46,362 nt of DNA from Acetoanaerobium pronyense (GCF_017874355.1 NZ_JAGGLI010000024.1:1-46362), one strand, 5' to 3'; shown: positions 22,720 through 32,425, counted from the stretch's first letter. Program-made: numbers and translations. The notes: a model not told the origin generated them from the sequence alone.

Positions 22720-23856
22720 GTGCATAACATACTTATAGTAGATGACATGTTATTTAACAGAAAAATGATGATGGAAATCTTGGAAGACAAGACTGAAAAT
22801 AATAGATTTTTTCAGGCTGAGGATGGTGTTGAAGCCCTTGAAAAAATAAGAGAAGAGGAAATAGATTTAGTAATACTGGATCTTATGATGCCAAACAAGG
22901 ATGGATATGATGTCCTAAAAGAAATAAAGGAAGATGATGCACTAAAGGATATCCCAGTAATAGTGAATTCCTCTATAAAGGATATGGACAGCATCAAAAC
23001 TACCCTTGAGATGGGTGCTATGGATTACTTTACAAAGCCCCTTTCTCCGGACCAGATGGAAGTAATCATACCACTAAAGGTAGAAAATGCTCTTAAATAC
23101 TATACTCAAAATAAAAAACTAAAGCAGATGAATGCAACTATAGGAAAAGAAATGAAAATTGCAGGGATGCTTCAAAAATCAATAATGTCAAAGAGTATAG
23201 ATGTTAAAGACTCAAGATTTGATATGCATCTTAAATATATTCCGTGTAAAGATTTGAGCGGAGATATATTCCAGCTTGCTAAGGTTCAAGATGAAGAATG
23301 GTTTATGATGGCAGATATGAAAGGTCATGGAGCAGCGGCAGCACTTTTATCTTTTAAAATAAAGGATATGTTCAATAGCACAATACTAAAGTATAGCGGG
23401 CCTGGAAAAGTCCTTGAAGAAATAAACAGACAGTTTAGTGATCTTATGAGTGAGGCTGAGATAGTTTTTTTCACAGCATTTGTAGGTGTAATCAAAGAAG
23501 ACAAACTTATTTATTCAAGTGCAGGACACCCTTCACCAGTTTTAATATCCCATGACAATTCAAAGTCTACAATACTCGAAAAAAGTGGGCATTTTATTGG
23601 AATAATGGACGATGCGAAATATGAGGACAATGAAATCATTTTGAGTCAAGGTGACGTTTTAATTTTATATACTGATGGGCTTTTCAATGAAAATATAGAA
23701 GATATAAAACCTTCTAAGGTTTTGACAAAAGGTATAAAAGTATATTCGAGTGATATGTCATCAAAGGAGCTTACAGAGGAGATATATAAAGCCTTTGTAG
23801 TAAATGAAGAACTTATTGATGATGATTTATCTATAGCGGTTTTAAAGTTAAAGTAA
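22720..23856 (+). CDS. Response regulator fused to a PP2C-type (RsbU/SpoIIE) serine phosphatase
   Basis: 378 residues. The receiver domain (1-120) has the phospho-Asp in LVILDLMMPNKDG and the Lys in FTKPLSP. A coiled linker follows (about 125-155), then a SpoIIE/PP2C domain (about 160-377) with GDIFQLA, ADMKGHGAAAALLSF, SSAGHPSP and LYTDGLFN. Such proteins dephosphorylate anti-sigma-factor antagonists in partner-switching cascades when the receiver is phosphorylated. Neither a kinase nor an antagonist is encoded next to it. The start is GTG with AAGGAGG inside the end of mnmM. A terminator follows. Confidence 0.92.
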   Translation: MHNILIVDDMLFNRKMMMEILEDKTENNRFFQAEDGVEALEKIREEEIDLVILDLMMPNKDGYDVLKEIKEDDALKDIPVIVNSSIKDMDSIKTTLEMGAMDYFTKPLSPDQMEVIIPLKVENALKYYTQNKKLKQMNATIGKEMKIAGMLQKSIMSKSIDVKDSRFDMHLKYIPCKDLSGDIFQLAKVQDEEWFMMADMKGHGAAAALLSFKIKDMFNSTILKYSGPGKVLEEINRQFSDLMSEAEIVFFTAFVGVIKEDKLIYSSAGHPSPVLISHDNSKSTILEKSGHFIGIMDDAKYEDNEIILSQGDVLILYTDGLFNENIEDIKPSKVLTKGIKVYSSDMSSKELTEEIYKAFVVNEELIDDDLSIAVLKLK

Positions 23857-23882
23857 CAAAAATATAATTATTAAAAATTGGG

Positions 23883-23906
23883 GGCAGAGAAATCTGCCTT
23901 TTTTAT
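23883..23906 (+). terminator. Intrinsic terminator after the RR-PP2C gene
   Basis: GGCAGA and TCTGCC pair around a GAAA loop, followed by a T-run. Confidence 0.9.
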
Positions 23907-23913
23907 TTTATCG

Positions 23914-23942
23914 TGGACAAAGTTCCAAATTATGGTTAAAAT
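23914..23942 (+). promoter_or_regulatory. Promoter of the M23-bactofilin operon
   Basis: TGGACA (23914-23919) and TAAAAT (23937-23942) are spaced by 17 bases, directly after the preceding terminator. Confidence 0.55.
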
Positions 23943-24002
23943 ATAAGTTGGTATCTCGAAATAAACTTGAAATAGTTATCGCCTAGAAATCCAAGGAGGA
24001 TA

Positions 24003-24920
24003 ATGATGAAAAAAAAATATCGTCATGCATCAAAGGTTAGAAAGAAATTTACTTTTATGATAGTTCCAAATTCCACAGGAAAAATCAGACAGTTTACAAT
24101 ATCATATCGTACTCTAGCTAGTCTTTTATCTGGGAGTATAGCTACGGTTTTAGTGCTAGGGTTTTTTAGCAGCCAATTTTTCTATTCCAGTCAAAATCTT
24201 AATAGTGTAAGCAAAGAGCTTGCAGCACTAAAAGACGAAAACATATCCCAAAAAAATCAGATTACATATTTCTTATCCAAATCACAGGAAGTAGAAGATA
24301 GGATAGAGCGTCTATCAGAGCTTGAAAGAAAAGTTTTGGAAGTAGTCAATATTGGGGGAGGAAGTGAGGAAGAGGTTTCTTCTTTAGTTTCAAGATCTGA
24401 TTATAGAGATTTTTCAATATGGGATATGGATCAAGTGGACATAGATTATATTGATAGCATAATCAGCGGACAAAGTGAGGATATAGAATCCTTAATAAGC
24501 GGAATAGAAAATCAGCTTGAAACCCTAGAGGCAATTCCAAACCTAAGACCTGCTAAAGGAAGGATATCTTCTCCATTTGGAGAGAGAATATCTCCAGTTA
24601 CTAGAAGGACAGAGTTCCATAGAGGTATAGATATAGCAAACAGTACAAACACAGATATAATTGCATCTGCAGCTGGAGTAGTGACCTTTTCAGGATATAA
24701 TGGAAGCTATGGAAATATGGTGCTGATATCCCATGGAAACGGATATAGCACTATCTATGCTCACAACCACGAAAATAAGGTGGAGGTGGGGGATAGAGTC
24801 CAAAAAGGTGAGCTTGTAGCGAAAATGGGTAGTACGGGAAGAAGTACAGGCCCTCATGTTCATTTTGAAATAAGAAAAGGCGGAGAACCTATAGACCCAA
24901 AAAGCATGTTGGAAAATTAA
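24003..24920 (+). CDS. Membrane-anchored M23 metallopeptidase
   Basis: 305-residue protein with a basic N-terminus, one membrane segment (about 35-55), a coiled coil (about 60-115), and a C-terminal LytM/M23 domain (about 180-303) outside the cell. The zinc and active-site motifs are complete: FHRGIDIA, YAHN and HVHFE. It should cleave peptidoglycan cross-bridges or stem peptides. It is followed 23 bases later by a bactofilin, a pairing also seen in cell-shape systems of other bacteria, where the cytoskeletal protein positions the peptidase. AAGGAGG precedes two adjacent ATGs (24003 and 24006). Confidence 0.93.
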   Translation: MMKKKYRHASKVRKKFTFMIVPNSTGKIRQFTISYRTLASLLSGSIATVLVLGFFSSQFFYSSQNLNSVSKELAALKDENISQKNQITYFLSKSQEVEDRIERLSELERKVLEVVNIGGGSEEEVSSLVSRSDYRDFSIWDMDQVDIDYIDSIISGQSEDIESLISGIENQLETLEAIPNLRPAKGRISSPFGERISPVTRRTEFHRGIDIANSTNTDIIASAAGVVTFSGYNGSYGNMVLISHGNGYSTIYAHNHENKVEVGDRVQKGELVAKMGSTGRSTGPHVHFEIRKGGEPIDPKSMLEN

Positions 24921-24943
24921 TTACATAAAGGAGATAAGATCCT

Positions 24944-25366
24944 ATGTTTAGTAAAAAAGAAAGCAAGGCGGAAATTCAGTTTGAAAACTTTGATACCCTT
25001 ATAGGAAAAAATACATCTTTTGACGGAGTTTTAAAAGCAGAAGGTAAAATCAGGATAGATGGTGTATTTACTGGCCAAATAGAAATAAAGGGAGATTTGC
25101 TAATTGGAGAAAGTTCCAAAATATCAGGTGATATTTCTGTAACTAACTGCATCGTATCTGGAGAGGTAAAAGGGAATATAAATGCAGTGAACTTAGTGAG
25201 AATCACATCAGAAGGAAAGCTAGATGGAGACGTAACTGTAAAGTCCTTTATAATAGATGAAGATGCATTTTTTGAAGGTCAGTGCAAGATGACAAATAAT
25301 GAAAAAAATTCTTCAACTAAAGAAATTTCTAACGTAAAATCAAATATAAAATCAAAACAAGAATAA
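24944..25366 (+). CDS. Bactofilin (polymer-forming cytoskeletal protein)
   Basis: 140-residue bactofilin. The central beta-helix (about 15-115) has the typical turns TLIGKNTSFDGVLKAEGKIR, DGVFTGQIEIKG and SGEVKGNINA; the polar tail (after about 118) is rich in Ser, Lys and Asn. Bactofilins polymerise without nucleotide and recruit cell-wall enzymes, which fits the M23 peptidase upstream in the same operon. The start ATG follows AAAGGAG. A strong terminator follows. Confidence 0.93.
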   Translation: MFSKKESKAEIQFENFDTLIGKNTSFDGVLKAEGKIRIDGVFTGQIEIKGDLLIGESSKISGDISVTNCIVSGEVKGNINAVNLVRITSEGKLDGDVTVKSFIIDEDAFFEGQCKMTNNEKNSSTKEISNVKSNIKSKQE

Positions 25367-25392
25367 TATTTCAATACACCTTTCAAAAAAGG

Positions 25393-25435
25393 CTCTATAC
25401 TAATATCTTAAAGGATATTAATATAGAGTTTTTTT
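25393..25435 (+). terminator. Intrinsic terminator after the bactofilin gene
   Basis: CTCTATACTAATATC pairs with GATATTAATATAGAG with one mismatch, around a six-base loop, followed by seven T residues. Confidence 0.92.
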
Positions 25436-25571
25436 GGTGAAAAAATAAAATTGAGTATAAAATAAACATGATTTTATAATGTCGCTATAGCAAATTACAG
25501 GAAATGGAAATTTAAAAGATAAATAATATTTAACTTTTAACTAAAAATATCTTTTTGTTCTGTTTTTAAAA

Positions 25572-25580
25572 TGATATAAT
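25572..25580 (+). promoter_or_regulatory. Extended -10 promoter of the chemotaxis receptor gene
   Basis: TGATATAAT with a perfect TATAAT at 25575-25580. A TTTTTG lies about 17 bases upstream. Confidence 0.6.
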
Positions 25581-25620
25581 TGGTATCAGGTGATAATATA
25601 AAATTAAAGTTCGGGATGGT

Positions 25621-27654
25621 GTGAAGTATATGGATGAAAAAGAAAAGATAGTAAGTGTTGGCTTTAGGCTTATGGTGCCTGTGCTTTTAATACTTTCAAT
25701 AAGTATCGGAGGGATATCTGTATATTCGTTTTTGCAGCAGAAAGATATTATAGAGGAGCAAATGGAAGTGGTATCCTCTAGTGAAGTCGAAGAAATAACT
25801 GCTAGTATAGAAAACAGTAAAGAGACAATAGATACCCTCACGGAGGCTCTAAATAAAAATTTTTTGATACAAGCAAAACTTATTGCAGAGGCAATCGCAC
25901 TTAACCCATCTCTCCTTGAGACTCAATCTATGATAGAGCTTGCAAAGGGAGTTGGAGTGGAAGAGATACATGTGACAGATGAAAATGGAGTACTAAGATG
26001 GGGAAATGTCCCTGATTTTTTTGGCTTTGATTTTTCAACTACTGAGCAGACAATGCCTTTTTATGAAGGAGTAAACATGGCCAATTTTGAGTTGGCACAA
26101 GAGGCATCAGAACGAGGAACAGATGGAAGATATTTTCAATATATTGGAGTATCTAGAATAGATTCTCCAGGAGTAGTCCAGATTGGAGTCCTTCCAAGTG
26201 AACTTGAAGAAGTGATAAGAAGCAGTGATATTGACAACCTAGTTTCAAATGCCAACGTAGGATTTTCAGGAAATGCTTTTTTAGTTGGAGAAGATGGCAT
26301 AATAAGAGCTCATACAGATTCAAGATTTATCGGCACAAATCTAAATGAAACCAGTTGGGGAGCAGATATAATTGCTCAAAAAAATGGAAACATAGATTAT
26401 GAGCTAGAAAATGACAACAAATATTCTAGTTTTACTGAGATAGGGGATAATATAGTTGTTGTTGAGGTTTCAAGAGGAGAGTTTGAAGGACCACTTGATA
26501 GGCTAAAAGTAACTATAACACTGGCTTCTTTATTTGCAATAGCACTATCTGGAATTGTCATATATTTATTTTCAAGAAGATTAATAGTATTGCCTTTAAC
26601 TAATATTATGAAACTAATGGAGAAAGCTGAAAAAGGAGACTTAAGGGTTAGGTCTTTAAGTATCCAAAGAGATGAACTAGGGAATCTTTCGAAAAGCTTT
26701 AATGAAATGATGGAAAAATTCGGTATATTAGTTGGGGAACTAAAAAATGTATCTGATGAAGTTTCAGAATCATCTTTAAAACTTATAAAATCTTCTGATG
26801 ATTCAGCAGTAATTGGAGAGCAGCTTTCAGATGCAATCAATGAAGTGGCAAAAGGTGCAAACGATCAGGCGAAAGATGCAGAAAATGGACTTCAAAAAAT
26901 AATTGACCTTTCAGGGCAGCTTGATTTAGTATCTGAAAAGGCTACAAATATGCAGATTAAATCCGATGAGGTAAGCATTCTTAATAAAGAAGGCATATTA
27001 GTAGTTGGTGAATTAAGCGATACAACGAGAGATAGTGAAGATTATACAAAAGAAATATATAATATAGTCTCTCAGCTTAGCCAAAAATCTCAAAGCATCA
27101 GAAATATAATACAAATTATCAGAGGAATTTCTGAGCAAACAAACCTACTTTCTCTAAATGCTGCAATAGAAGCAGCAAGAGCTGGTGAAGCGGGTAGAGG
27201 GTTTGCTGTAGTAGCTGGTGAAATAAGAAAGCTTGCAGATGAGTCCAGTAATTCGACTAAAAAAATAGAAGATATAATAAATGATATATCGAATGATGTT
27301 AGTAAAACTGTAGCAACAATGGAAAAAGTAAAAAATACAGTACAAAGCCAAAGTATAAGTACAGAAAAAACAAAAGAGACATTTGAAAAAATCACAGAAG
27401 CTATCAAAGAGATAGTTGAAAGTATAAATGATGTCAAAGAATCAATGGAAATTTCTATTGATAGCAAAAACTCCATAGTTTCGGTTATGGAAAATATATC
27501 TGCCATAACTGAAGAAACTGCAGCCTCAACAGAAGAAGTTCTTGCTTCTACAGAGCAACATAGTGCTACGAATCATGAACTTGCTGAACTTTCAATTGCT
27601 CTAAATGAAATTGTTAAGTCCATGAATCAAAAAATAAATCAATTCGAAATATAA
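25621..27654 (+). CDS. Methyl-accepting chemotaxis protein
   Basis: 677-residue receptor. TM1 is at about 16-35, followed by an extracytoplasmic Cache-like sensor (about 40-295), TM2 (about 297-318), HAMP (about 319-372) and the cytoplasmic signalling domain. The signalling tip reads [20 protein letters not shown] and [16 protein letters not shown], as in all CheA/CheW-coupled receptors. The start may be GTG at 25621 or ATG at 25630; GGGATGG lies just ahead of the first. It stands alone with its own promoter and terminator. The ligand is unknown. Confidence 0.94.
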   Translation: MKYMDEKEKIVSVGFRLMVPVLLILSISIGGISVYSFLQQKDIIEEQMEVVSSSEVEEITASIENSKETIDTLTEALNKNFLIQAKLIAEAIALNPSLLETQSMIELAKGVGVEEIHVTDENGVLRWGNVPDFFGFDFSTTEQTMPFYEGVNMANFELAQEASERGTDGRYFQYIGVSRIDSPGVVQIGVLPSELEEVIRSSDIDNLVSNANVGFSGNAFLVGEDGIIRAHTDSRFIGTNLNETSWGADIIAQKNGNIDYELENDNKYSSFTEIGDNIVVVEVSRGEFEGPLDRLKVTITLASLFAIALSGIVIYLFSRRLIVLPLTNIMKLMEKAEKGDLRVRSLSIQRDELGNLSKSFNEMMEKFGILVGELKNVSDEVSESSLKLIKSSDDSAVIGEQLSDAINEVAKGANDQAKDAENGLQKIIDLSGQLDLVSEKATNMQIKSDEVSILNKEGILVVGELSDTTRDSEDYTKEIYNIVSQLSQKSQSIRNIIQIIRGISEQTNLLSLNAAIEAARAGEAGRGFAVVAGEIRKLADESSNSTKKIEDIINDISNDVSKTVATMEKVKNTVQSQSISTEKTKETFEKITEAIKEIVESINDVKESMEISIDSKNSIVSVMENISAITEETAASTEEVLASTEQHSATNHELAELSIALNEIVKSMNQKINQFEI

Positions 27655-27677
27655 AATAAAATCTTATTCACAAAATA

Positions 27678-27716
27678 AAGCGTATTTTATGATAAAACTC
27701 ATAAAGTACGTTTTTT
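27678..27716 (+). terminator. Intrinsic terminator after the chemotaxis receptor gene
   Basis: AAGCGTATTTTATG pairs with CATAAAGTACGTTT (14 bp, with G-U pairs) around an eight-base loop, followed by a T-run. Confidence 0.85.
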
Positions 27717-27783
27717 ATTTGAAAAATATAGAATACAAATAATATTTTGGGTATGAATATTGAAGTAGAAATTAAAGAAAGGG

Positions 27784-28440
27784 GTGGTGAACATTACTTT
27801 TTTGAACAATGTAATAAAGCTTTTTATTGAAAGAAGGGACTTTTTCCTATCTCTTTTAATTCAGCATATTTATCTTACTTTTTTGGCTATATCCATAATC
27901 ACTTTAGTAGGTATTGCTCTTGGAATATATATGACAAGAAACAAGGTAGTGGCCAGTTTTTTAATGGGCGTTGTAAATATAATATATACAATACCTTCAA
28001 TAGCCCTGTTTGGATTTTTAGTTGCAGTCACAGGAATTGGAAATAAAACCGCCCTTATTGCTCTTTGTATATACGGCCTTCTTCCGATGATAAGGAATAC
28101 CTTTGTAGGAATAAATGAAGTAGACCCTTTTTTGATACAATCAGCAATTGGAATGGGAAGCACAGATAGCCAGCTACTTTTTAAGGTTCAGATACCCCTT
28201 GCAATACCTGTAATATTTGCTGGGTTTAGGACTATGGTTGTAATGACTATAGCTTTAGGGGGGATAGCATCTTTTATAGGAGCAGGTGGACTTGGAGTAG
28301 CTATCTGGAGGGGAATCACTACTAATTTCCCTGTCATGACATTTGCAGGAAGTCTTCTTGTGGCTCTTCTTGCCTTTACTGTTGATTTTATCCTTGGAAT
28401 ATTTGAAAAAGTGATAAAAAGAAAATATTTGGGAACCTAA
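27784..28440 (+). CDS. Osmoprotectant (betaine/choline-type) ABC transporter permease
   Basis: 218-residue permease of the OpuB/OpuC/ProW group with about five or six membrane segments. The coupling motif lies in GGIASFIGAGGLGVAIWRG and the upstream signature in IYTIPSIALFGFL. The start is GTG at 27784 (or the next codon, also GTG) with GAAAGGGG upstream. It begins a three-gene unit of permease, binding protein and ATPase, spaced 10 bases and then overlapping by one. Only one permease is present, so it would form a homodimer. Confidence 0.9.
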   Translation: MVNITFLNNVIKLFIERRDFFLSLLIQHIYLTFLAISIITLVGIALGIYMTRNKVVASFLMGVVNIIYTIPSIALFGFLVAVTGIGNKTALIALCIYGLLPMIRNTFVGINEVDPFLIQSAIGMGSTDSQLLFKVQIPLAIPVIFAGFRTMVVMTIALGGIASFIGAGGLGVAIWRGITTNFPVMTFAGSLLVALLAFTVDFILGIFEKVIKRKYLGT

Positions 28441-28450
28441 GGAGGATATT

Positions 28451-29338
28451 ATGAAAAAGATTTTAGTTTCAGGTATGTTGATATTTATGCTTCTTTTTAT
28501 ATCTGGATGTCAAGCTGCTGCCTCAAAAACAGTTGTAGTGGCATCAAAACCTCATGCTGAGCAATATATACTAGCAGAAATGATTACTTTGCTCATAGAA
28601 AATCATACTGATATTTTGGTTGAGAAAAAGCTAGGAATAGGCGGAGGAACTTCCAATATCCATCCAGGGATGATTAATGGAGAAATAGATATATATCCAG
28701 AATATACTGGAACAGGACTTCTTTTTGTATTAAAAGAAGATTTAATCACTGATCCACAGGAGTTATATAGTCACGTAAAAGACAGATACGAAGAGGAATA
28801 TGAAATCACATGGCTTGATATATATGGTTTTAATAACACCTATGCTTTAGCCATTAAGGAAGAAGTAGCAAACCAGTATAACCTTGAGACTTATGATGAC
28901 CTTGCACAGATAAGTGATCAGCTGGTATTTGGGGCTGAGTACGACTTCTTTGAAAGAGAAGATGGCTACAATGGTTTAAATGAAATATATGGTTTTAATT
29001 TTAGAGATTTAAAAGAGATGGATATAGGTCTGAAATATGAGGCTATAGGTTCCGGTCAAGTAGATGTAATCAACGCATTTTCTACTGATGGACTACTTTT
29101 AGAATATGATCTTAAGGTACTTGAAGACAATAGAAATTTCTTCCCTTCTTATCAAGCGGCAACACTTATTAGAAAAGAAACACTGGAAAGATATCCAGAG
29201 CTTGAAGAAGTACTTCAAATGATGAGCGATCAGATTACTGATGAGGATATGATACAGATGAACTACTATGTAGAAAACGAAAATAGAGACCCAGAAGACG
29301 TAGCTGAAGAATTTTTAAGGGAGAAAGGATTGATTTAA
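28451..29338 (+). CDS. Osmoprotectant ABC transporter substrate-binding lipoprotein
   Basis: 295-residue OpuAC-type binding protein. The lipobox LFISGCQA gives a lipid-modified Cys20. The mature part has the family blocks VVVASKPHAEQYILAEM, GIGGGTSNIHPGM and DIYPEYTGTG. Relatives bind glycine betaine, choline or carnitine. The stop overlaps the ATG of the ATPase gene (TAATG). AAGGAGG precedes the ATG. Confidence 0.92.
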   Translation: MKKILVSGMLIFMLLFISGCQAAASKTVVVASKPHAEQYILAEMITLLIENHTDILVEKKLGIGGGTSNIHPGMINGEIDIYPEYTGTGLLFVLKEDLITDPQELYSHVKDRYEEEYEITWLDIYGFNNTYALAIKEEVANQYNLETYDDLAQISDQLVFGAEYDFFEREDGYNGLNEIYGFNFRDLKEMDIGLKYEAIGSGQVDVINAFSTDGLLLEYDLKVLEDNRNFFPSYQAATLIRKETLERYPELEEVLQMMSDQITDEDMIQMNYYVENENRDPEDVAEEFLREKGLI

Positions 29339-30291
29339 TGCCAGTAATAGAGTTTGAAGGTGTTAACAAATCTTATGGCGAAAATGAAGTATTGAAGGAT
29401 TTTTCCATCAAGGTTGAAGAGGGTGAGTTTCTTGTACTTCTTGGACCATCTGGATGCGGAAAAACTACTATACTAAGGATGATAAACGGACTTCTTTCCC
29501 CTGATTCTGGAAATATTATAATAAAAGAAAAATCTATAAAGGATTGGAATCTTATAGAGCTTAGAAGGCAAATAGGGTATGTGATTCAGCAAATTGGTCT
29601 TTTGCCACATCTGAATATAGAAGACAATATAACCTATGTTCTTAATTTGATAAAGACTCCAAAAAATAGGCAAAAAGAGAGGGCAAGAGAGCTGATTGAG
29701 ATTGTAGGTATGGACAAGTCATTTCTTCACAGATATCCTAAAGAGCTAAGTGGAGGTCAGCAACAAAGAGTAGGGGTAGCAAGAGCACTTGCAGCAGACC
29801 CTCAGATAATACTCATGGATGAACCATTTGGGGCTGTAGACGAGATTACTAGAAGAAATCTTCAAGAAGAGATAATCAGTATTCATAAGCTATTAAAAAA
29901 GACAATTATTTTTGTGACCCATGATATTGAAGAGGCAATAAAGCTAGGTAGTAGGATTGTACTTCTAAACGAAGGAAAAATAGAGAGAAATGAAAAAAAG
30001 AAAGATTTTGTTCTTTCTGAAGGAAGAAGCGAATATGCAAATCACTTTTTTCAGTCCAAGGATTTTATGGCTTATTTGAATATCCTAAAAATCAAAGATA
30101 TAATTCCTAGGGAAGATGCTCCAAGGGATACTCTTCAAAACAAGTTAGCCTCAATTTATGATGATGCTTCGGTACTTGAGGGGATACAAAAATGTATTGA
30201 GCTGGGAGAGGAAAATATTCCAGTTATTGATAAAGGAGAAAATATAGTTGGAGTATTTTCTTTAAAAAAGCTTTATTCAAATATTGTTTGA
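29338..30291 (+). CDS. Osmoprotectant ABC transporter ATP-binding protein with CBS region
   Basis: 317-residue ATPase. Walker A GPSGCGKTT, Q-loop VIQQIG, signature LSGGQQQRVGVARALA, Walker B IILMDEP and the switch His in VTHD are all intact (residues 1-235). The C-terminal part (about 245-317) reads as a CBS-like segment with NIPVIDKGENIVGVFS, which in OpuA-type ATPases senses ionic strength or cyclic-di-AMP; it looks shortened compared with a full tandem CBS pair. It is the last gene of the operon. Confidence 0.92.
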   Translation: MPVIEFEGVNKSYGENEVLKDFSIKVEEGEFLVLLGPSGCGKTTILRMINGLLSPDSGNIIIKEKSIKDWNLIELRRQIGYVIQQIGLLPHLNIEDNITYVLNLIKTPKNRQKERARELIEIVGMDKSFLHRYPKELSGGQQQRVGVARALAADPQIILMDEPFGAVDEITRRNLQEEIISIHKLLKKTIIFVTHDIEEAIKLGSRIVLLNEGKIERNEKKKDFVLSEGRSEYANHFFQSKDFMAYLNILKIKDIIPREDAPRDTLQNKLASIYDDASVLEGIQKCIELGEENIPVIDKGENIVGVFSLKKLYSNIV

Positions 30292-30318
30292 TAGTAACTA
30301 AAAAGCACTGTTTATAAT
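30288..30318 (+). promoter_or_regulatory. Probable promoter of the ECF S-component gene with overlapping inverted repeat
   Basis: TTGATA (30288-30293) and TATAAT (30313-30318) are spaced by 19 bases, a little long. AATAGAAAT (30316-30324) and ATTTCTATT (30342-30350) form an inverted repeat whose left arm overlaps the -10 box, so it could be an operator or an early RNA hairpin. Confidence 0.45.
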
Positions 30319-30403
30319 AGAAATGGAAATGTACCGATACAATTTCTATTGAAAGCTCCCTTCTTTTTATATAAAATTAAAGTATAAGAAGGAGGGGGTT
30401 AAT

Positions 30404-30907
30404 ATGTCTAAAACCCAAAAAACAGTACTATATGGGATGTTAATTTCTCTTGTGTGTATCGGCACAATGGCTATAAAAATTCATATTCCAGTTACAAACG
30501 GATTCATAAACATCGGAGACTCTTTTATTATAGTTTCGTCATTATTATTTGGACCTGTTGCAGGGATGATAGCTGGAGGGATAGGTTCTGCTTTGGCTGA
30601 TTTACTTTCTGGATATGCTCACTATGCATTATTTACTCTTATAGTGAAGGGTCTTGAGGGTTATATCATAGGATGGGTATTTCTAAAACTTGGAAAGACT
30701 AAACTAGCAGGAATATATGGTTCACTTCTAGGAGTGATTTTTATGGTGGGTGGATATTTTCTAGTAGCAAGCTTTATGTATTCCAGCTTTGCGGTAGCAG
30801 CTCAAGGGCTTATATTTGACGCTACTCAGGCACTTGCATCTTTTCTAATAGGATATCCTCTTTATGCATATCTTTCAAAGGGAGTAAAGTTTAGATTTAA
30901 TGTTTAG
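30404..30907 (+). CDS. ECF transporter S-component (substrate-binding membrane protein)
   Basis: 167-residue membrane protein with about five or six helices. GFINIGDSFIIVSSLLFGPVAGMIAGGIGSALADLLSG is split here by family-conserved glycines and acidic residues typical of ECF S-components that bind vitamins or precursors. No EcfA or EcfT gene is nearby, so it belongs to the shared-energizer group II type. The substrate cannot be assigned: the short leader does not contain a TPP, FMN or cobalamin riboswitch. AAGGAGGGGG precedes the ATG. A terminator follows. Confidence 0.85.
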   Translation: MSKTQKTVLYGMLISLVCIGTMAIKIHIPVTNGFINIGDSFIIVSSLLFGPVAGMIAGGIGSALADLLSGYAHYALFTLIVKGLEGYIIGWVFLKLGKTKLAGIYGSLLGVIFMVGGYFLVASFMYSSFAVAAQGLIFDATQALASFLIGYPLYAYLSKGVKFRFNV

Positions 30908-30982
30908 TCCAATTATAAAATTAGCACTTTTATTTTAGAAAAATGAAATTTAAAATATGGGAATAAGATTATTATTAAATAA

Positions 30983-31021
30983 AAATCCTAAAGAAGCTTA
31001 TTGGCTTTTTTAGGATTTTTT
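30983..31021 (+). terminator. Intrinsic terminator after the ECF S-component gene
   Basis: AAATCCTAAAGAAGC pairs with GGCTTTTTTAGGATTT around a short TTATT loop, followed by a T-run. Confidence 0.88.
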
Positions 31022-31117
31022 GTAGGGAAAATAAAGGATTTAATGATTTCTTTAAAGAATAAGATAGTTATGAAACGAAATTATATATAAAATAAAAAAG
31101 CATACGGAGGATAATAT

Positions 31118-32425
31118 ATGGAGAAGGTTAGAGCTTTAAATAGCAAACTCATGTTTTTTGTATTCATAGCTAGTTTATTATTTGTAGGATGTAGTAATCA
31201 AGAAATAGATTCTCTGGACAATCAAAATGAACAAGGTGCTACAAATTATCAGGTAGCAGAACCTTCAGAAGAAGTTTTTGTTGCATTTGAAGACGTAAAT
31301 CTTATTACTATGACAGAGAATAGTGTGCTAGAAAATCAAACTGTAATCATAAAAGATGGTGTGATTTGTGAAATAGGAAAAGCAGAAGATGTTATTATTC
31401 CAGATGATGCACAACTTATTAATGGAAAAGGAAAATATTTAATGCCAGGTCTTATAGATATGCATGTACATATACACAACTATAAAGTTGACGAAGCTCT
31501 TTATTTATATAATGGAGTGACAGGAGTCCAAAATATGTGGGGAAGGCCTGAGGTTCTTAGAATAAAGAAATTTAATGACCAAAGAAAAGTAGGACTTAAA
31601 ATATTTACAACAGGACCAATCATGGATGGTCTGGATCCGATATGGGAAGGAAGTCTAGTTGTAGATAGCAAAGAAAAGGCAAGAGAAGAAGTAATTAAGA
31701 TAAAAGAAAATGGATATGAGTCTATCAAAATCTATGAACTTTTGGATATGGATGTTTATGAAGAGATTGTAAAAACTGCAGATGAAATCGGATTTAGGGT
31801 GGTAGGGCATGTTCCGAGGAATGTAGGTATTGAAAAGGTTCTTGAATTAGGGCAAGACTCTATAGAGCATCTAAGCGGCTACAGTAAATCTAATATAGAA
31901 AACGAAGCTAAAATGACCGCAGAAAAAAATGTATGGAACACTCCAACCTTATCTGTATCTCATATAGCTTCAATGGGAGAAGATATAGAAGGGCTTGAAT
32001 ACATAAATCCTGAAACTGTAGAGTTCTGGAAAGATATGACTAAGGATTTAAATAGGGATATGAATGTTAAAGTTTCTCAGGATATTTTAAGAGTCATACA
32101 TGAGAAGGGGGGAAGAATTCTTGCAGGAACAGATGCTAACAATCCTTTTGTAGTGCCTGGGTTTTCCCTTCACAATGAACTATATTATCTTGTAGGAGCA
32201 GGTCTAACTCCATATGAAGCATTAAAAGCAGCTACATACAATCCAGCAGAATTTTTGGGAGAGATAGAAAGACTAGGTACAGTTGAAGTGGGAAAAGAGG
32301 CAGATTTAATATTATTATCAGCAAATCCATTAGAGGATATAAATAATACTAAAACCATAGAAGGAATTATGGTTTGGGGAAAATGGAATGAAAGGGAAAG
32401 TCTTTTAAGAAATATTGAAAGATAG
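31118..32425 (+). CDS. Surface lipoprotein of the amidohydrolase (imidazolonepropionase-like) superfamily
   Basis: 435 residues. The signal peptide ends in a lipobox, LLFVGCSN, so the protein is tethered outside the membrane. The amidohydrolase fold follows: DMHVHIH metal ligands, GHVPRN, QDSIEHLSGY, the late Asp in LAGTDANNP and the closing GTVEVGKEADLILL. Relatives include secreted prolidases and imidazolonepropionase-like enzymes, so it may be a peptidase or a hydrolase of cyclic amides. CGGAGG precedes the ATG. It is monocistronic. Confidence 0.88.
   Translation: MEKVRALNSKLMFFVFIASLLFVGCSNQEIDSLDNQNEQGATNYQVAEPSEEVFVAFEDVNLITMTENSVLENQTVIIKDGVICEIGKAEDVIIPDDAQLINGKGKYLMPGLIDMHVHIHNYKVDEALYLYNGVTGVQNMWGRPEVLRIKKFNDQRKVGLKIFTTGPIMDGLDPIWEGSLVVDSKEKAREEVIKIKENGYESIKIYELLDMDVYEEIVKTADEIGFRVVGHVPRNVGIEKVLELGQDSIEHLSGYSKSNIENEAKMTAEKNVWNTPTLSVSHIASMGEDIEGLEYINPETVEFWKDMTKDLNRDMNVKVSQDILRVIHEKGGRILAGTDANNPFVVPGFSLHNELYYLVGAGLTPYEALKAATYNPAEFLGEIERLGTVEVGKEADLILLSANPLEDINNTKTIEGIMVWGKWNERESLLRNIER

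Noticed and set aside
30292-30403. Vitamin riboswitch ahead of the ECF S-component
   Set aside because: The gap is only about 110 bases and lacks the conserved cores of TPP, FMN, cobalamin, preQ1 or folate riboswitches.
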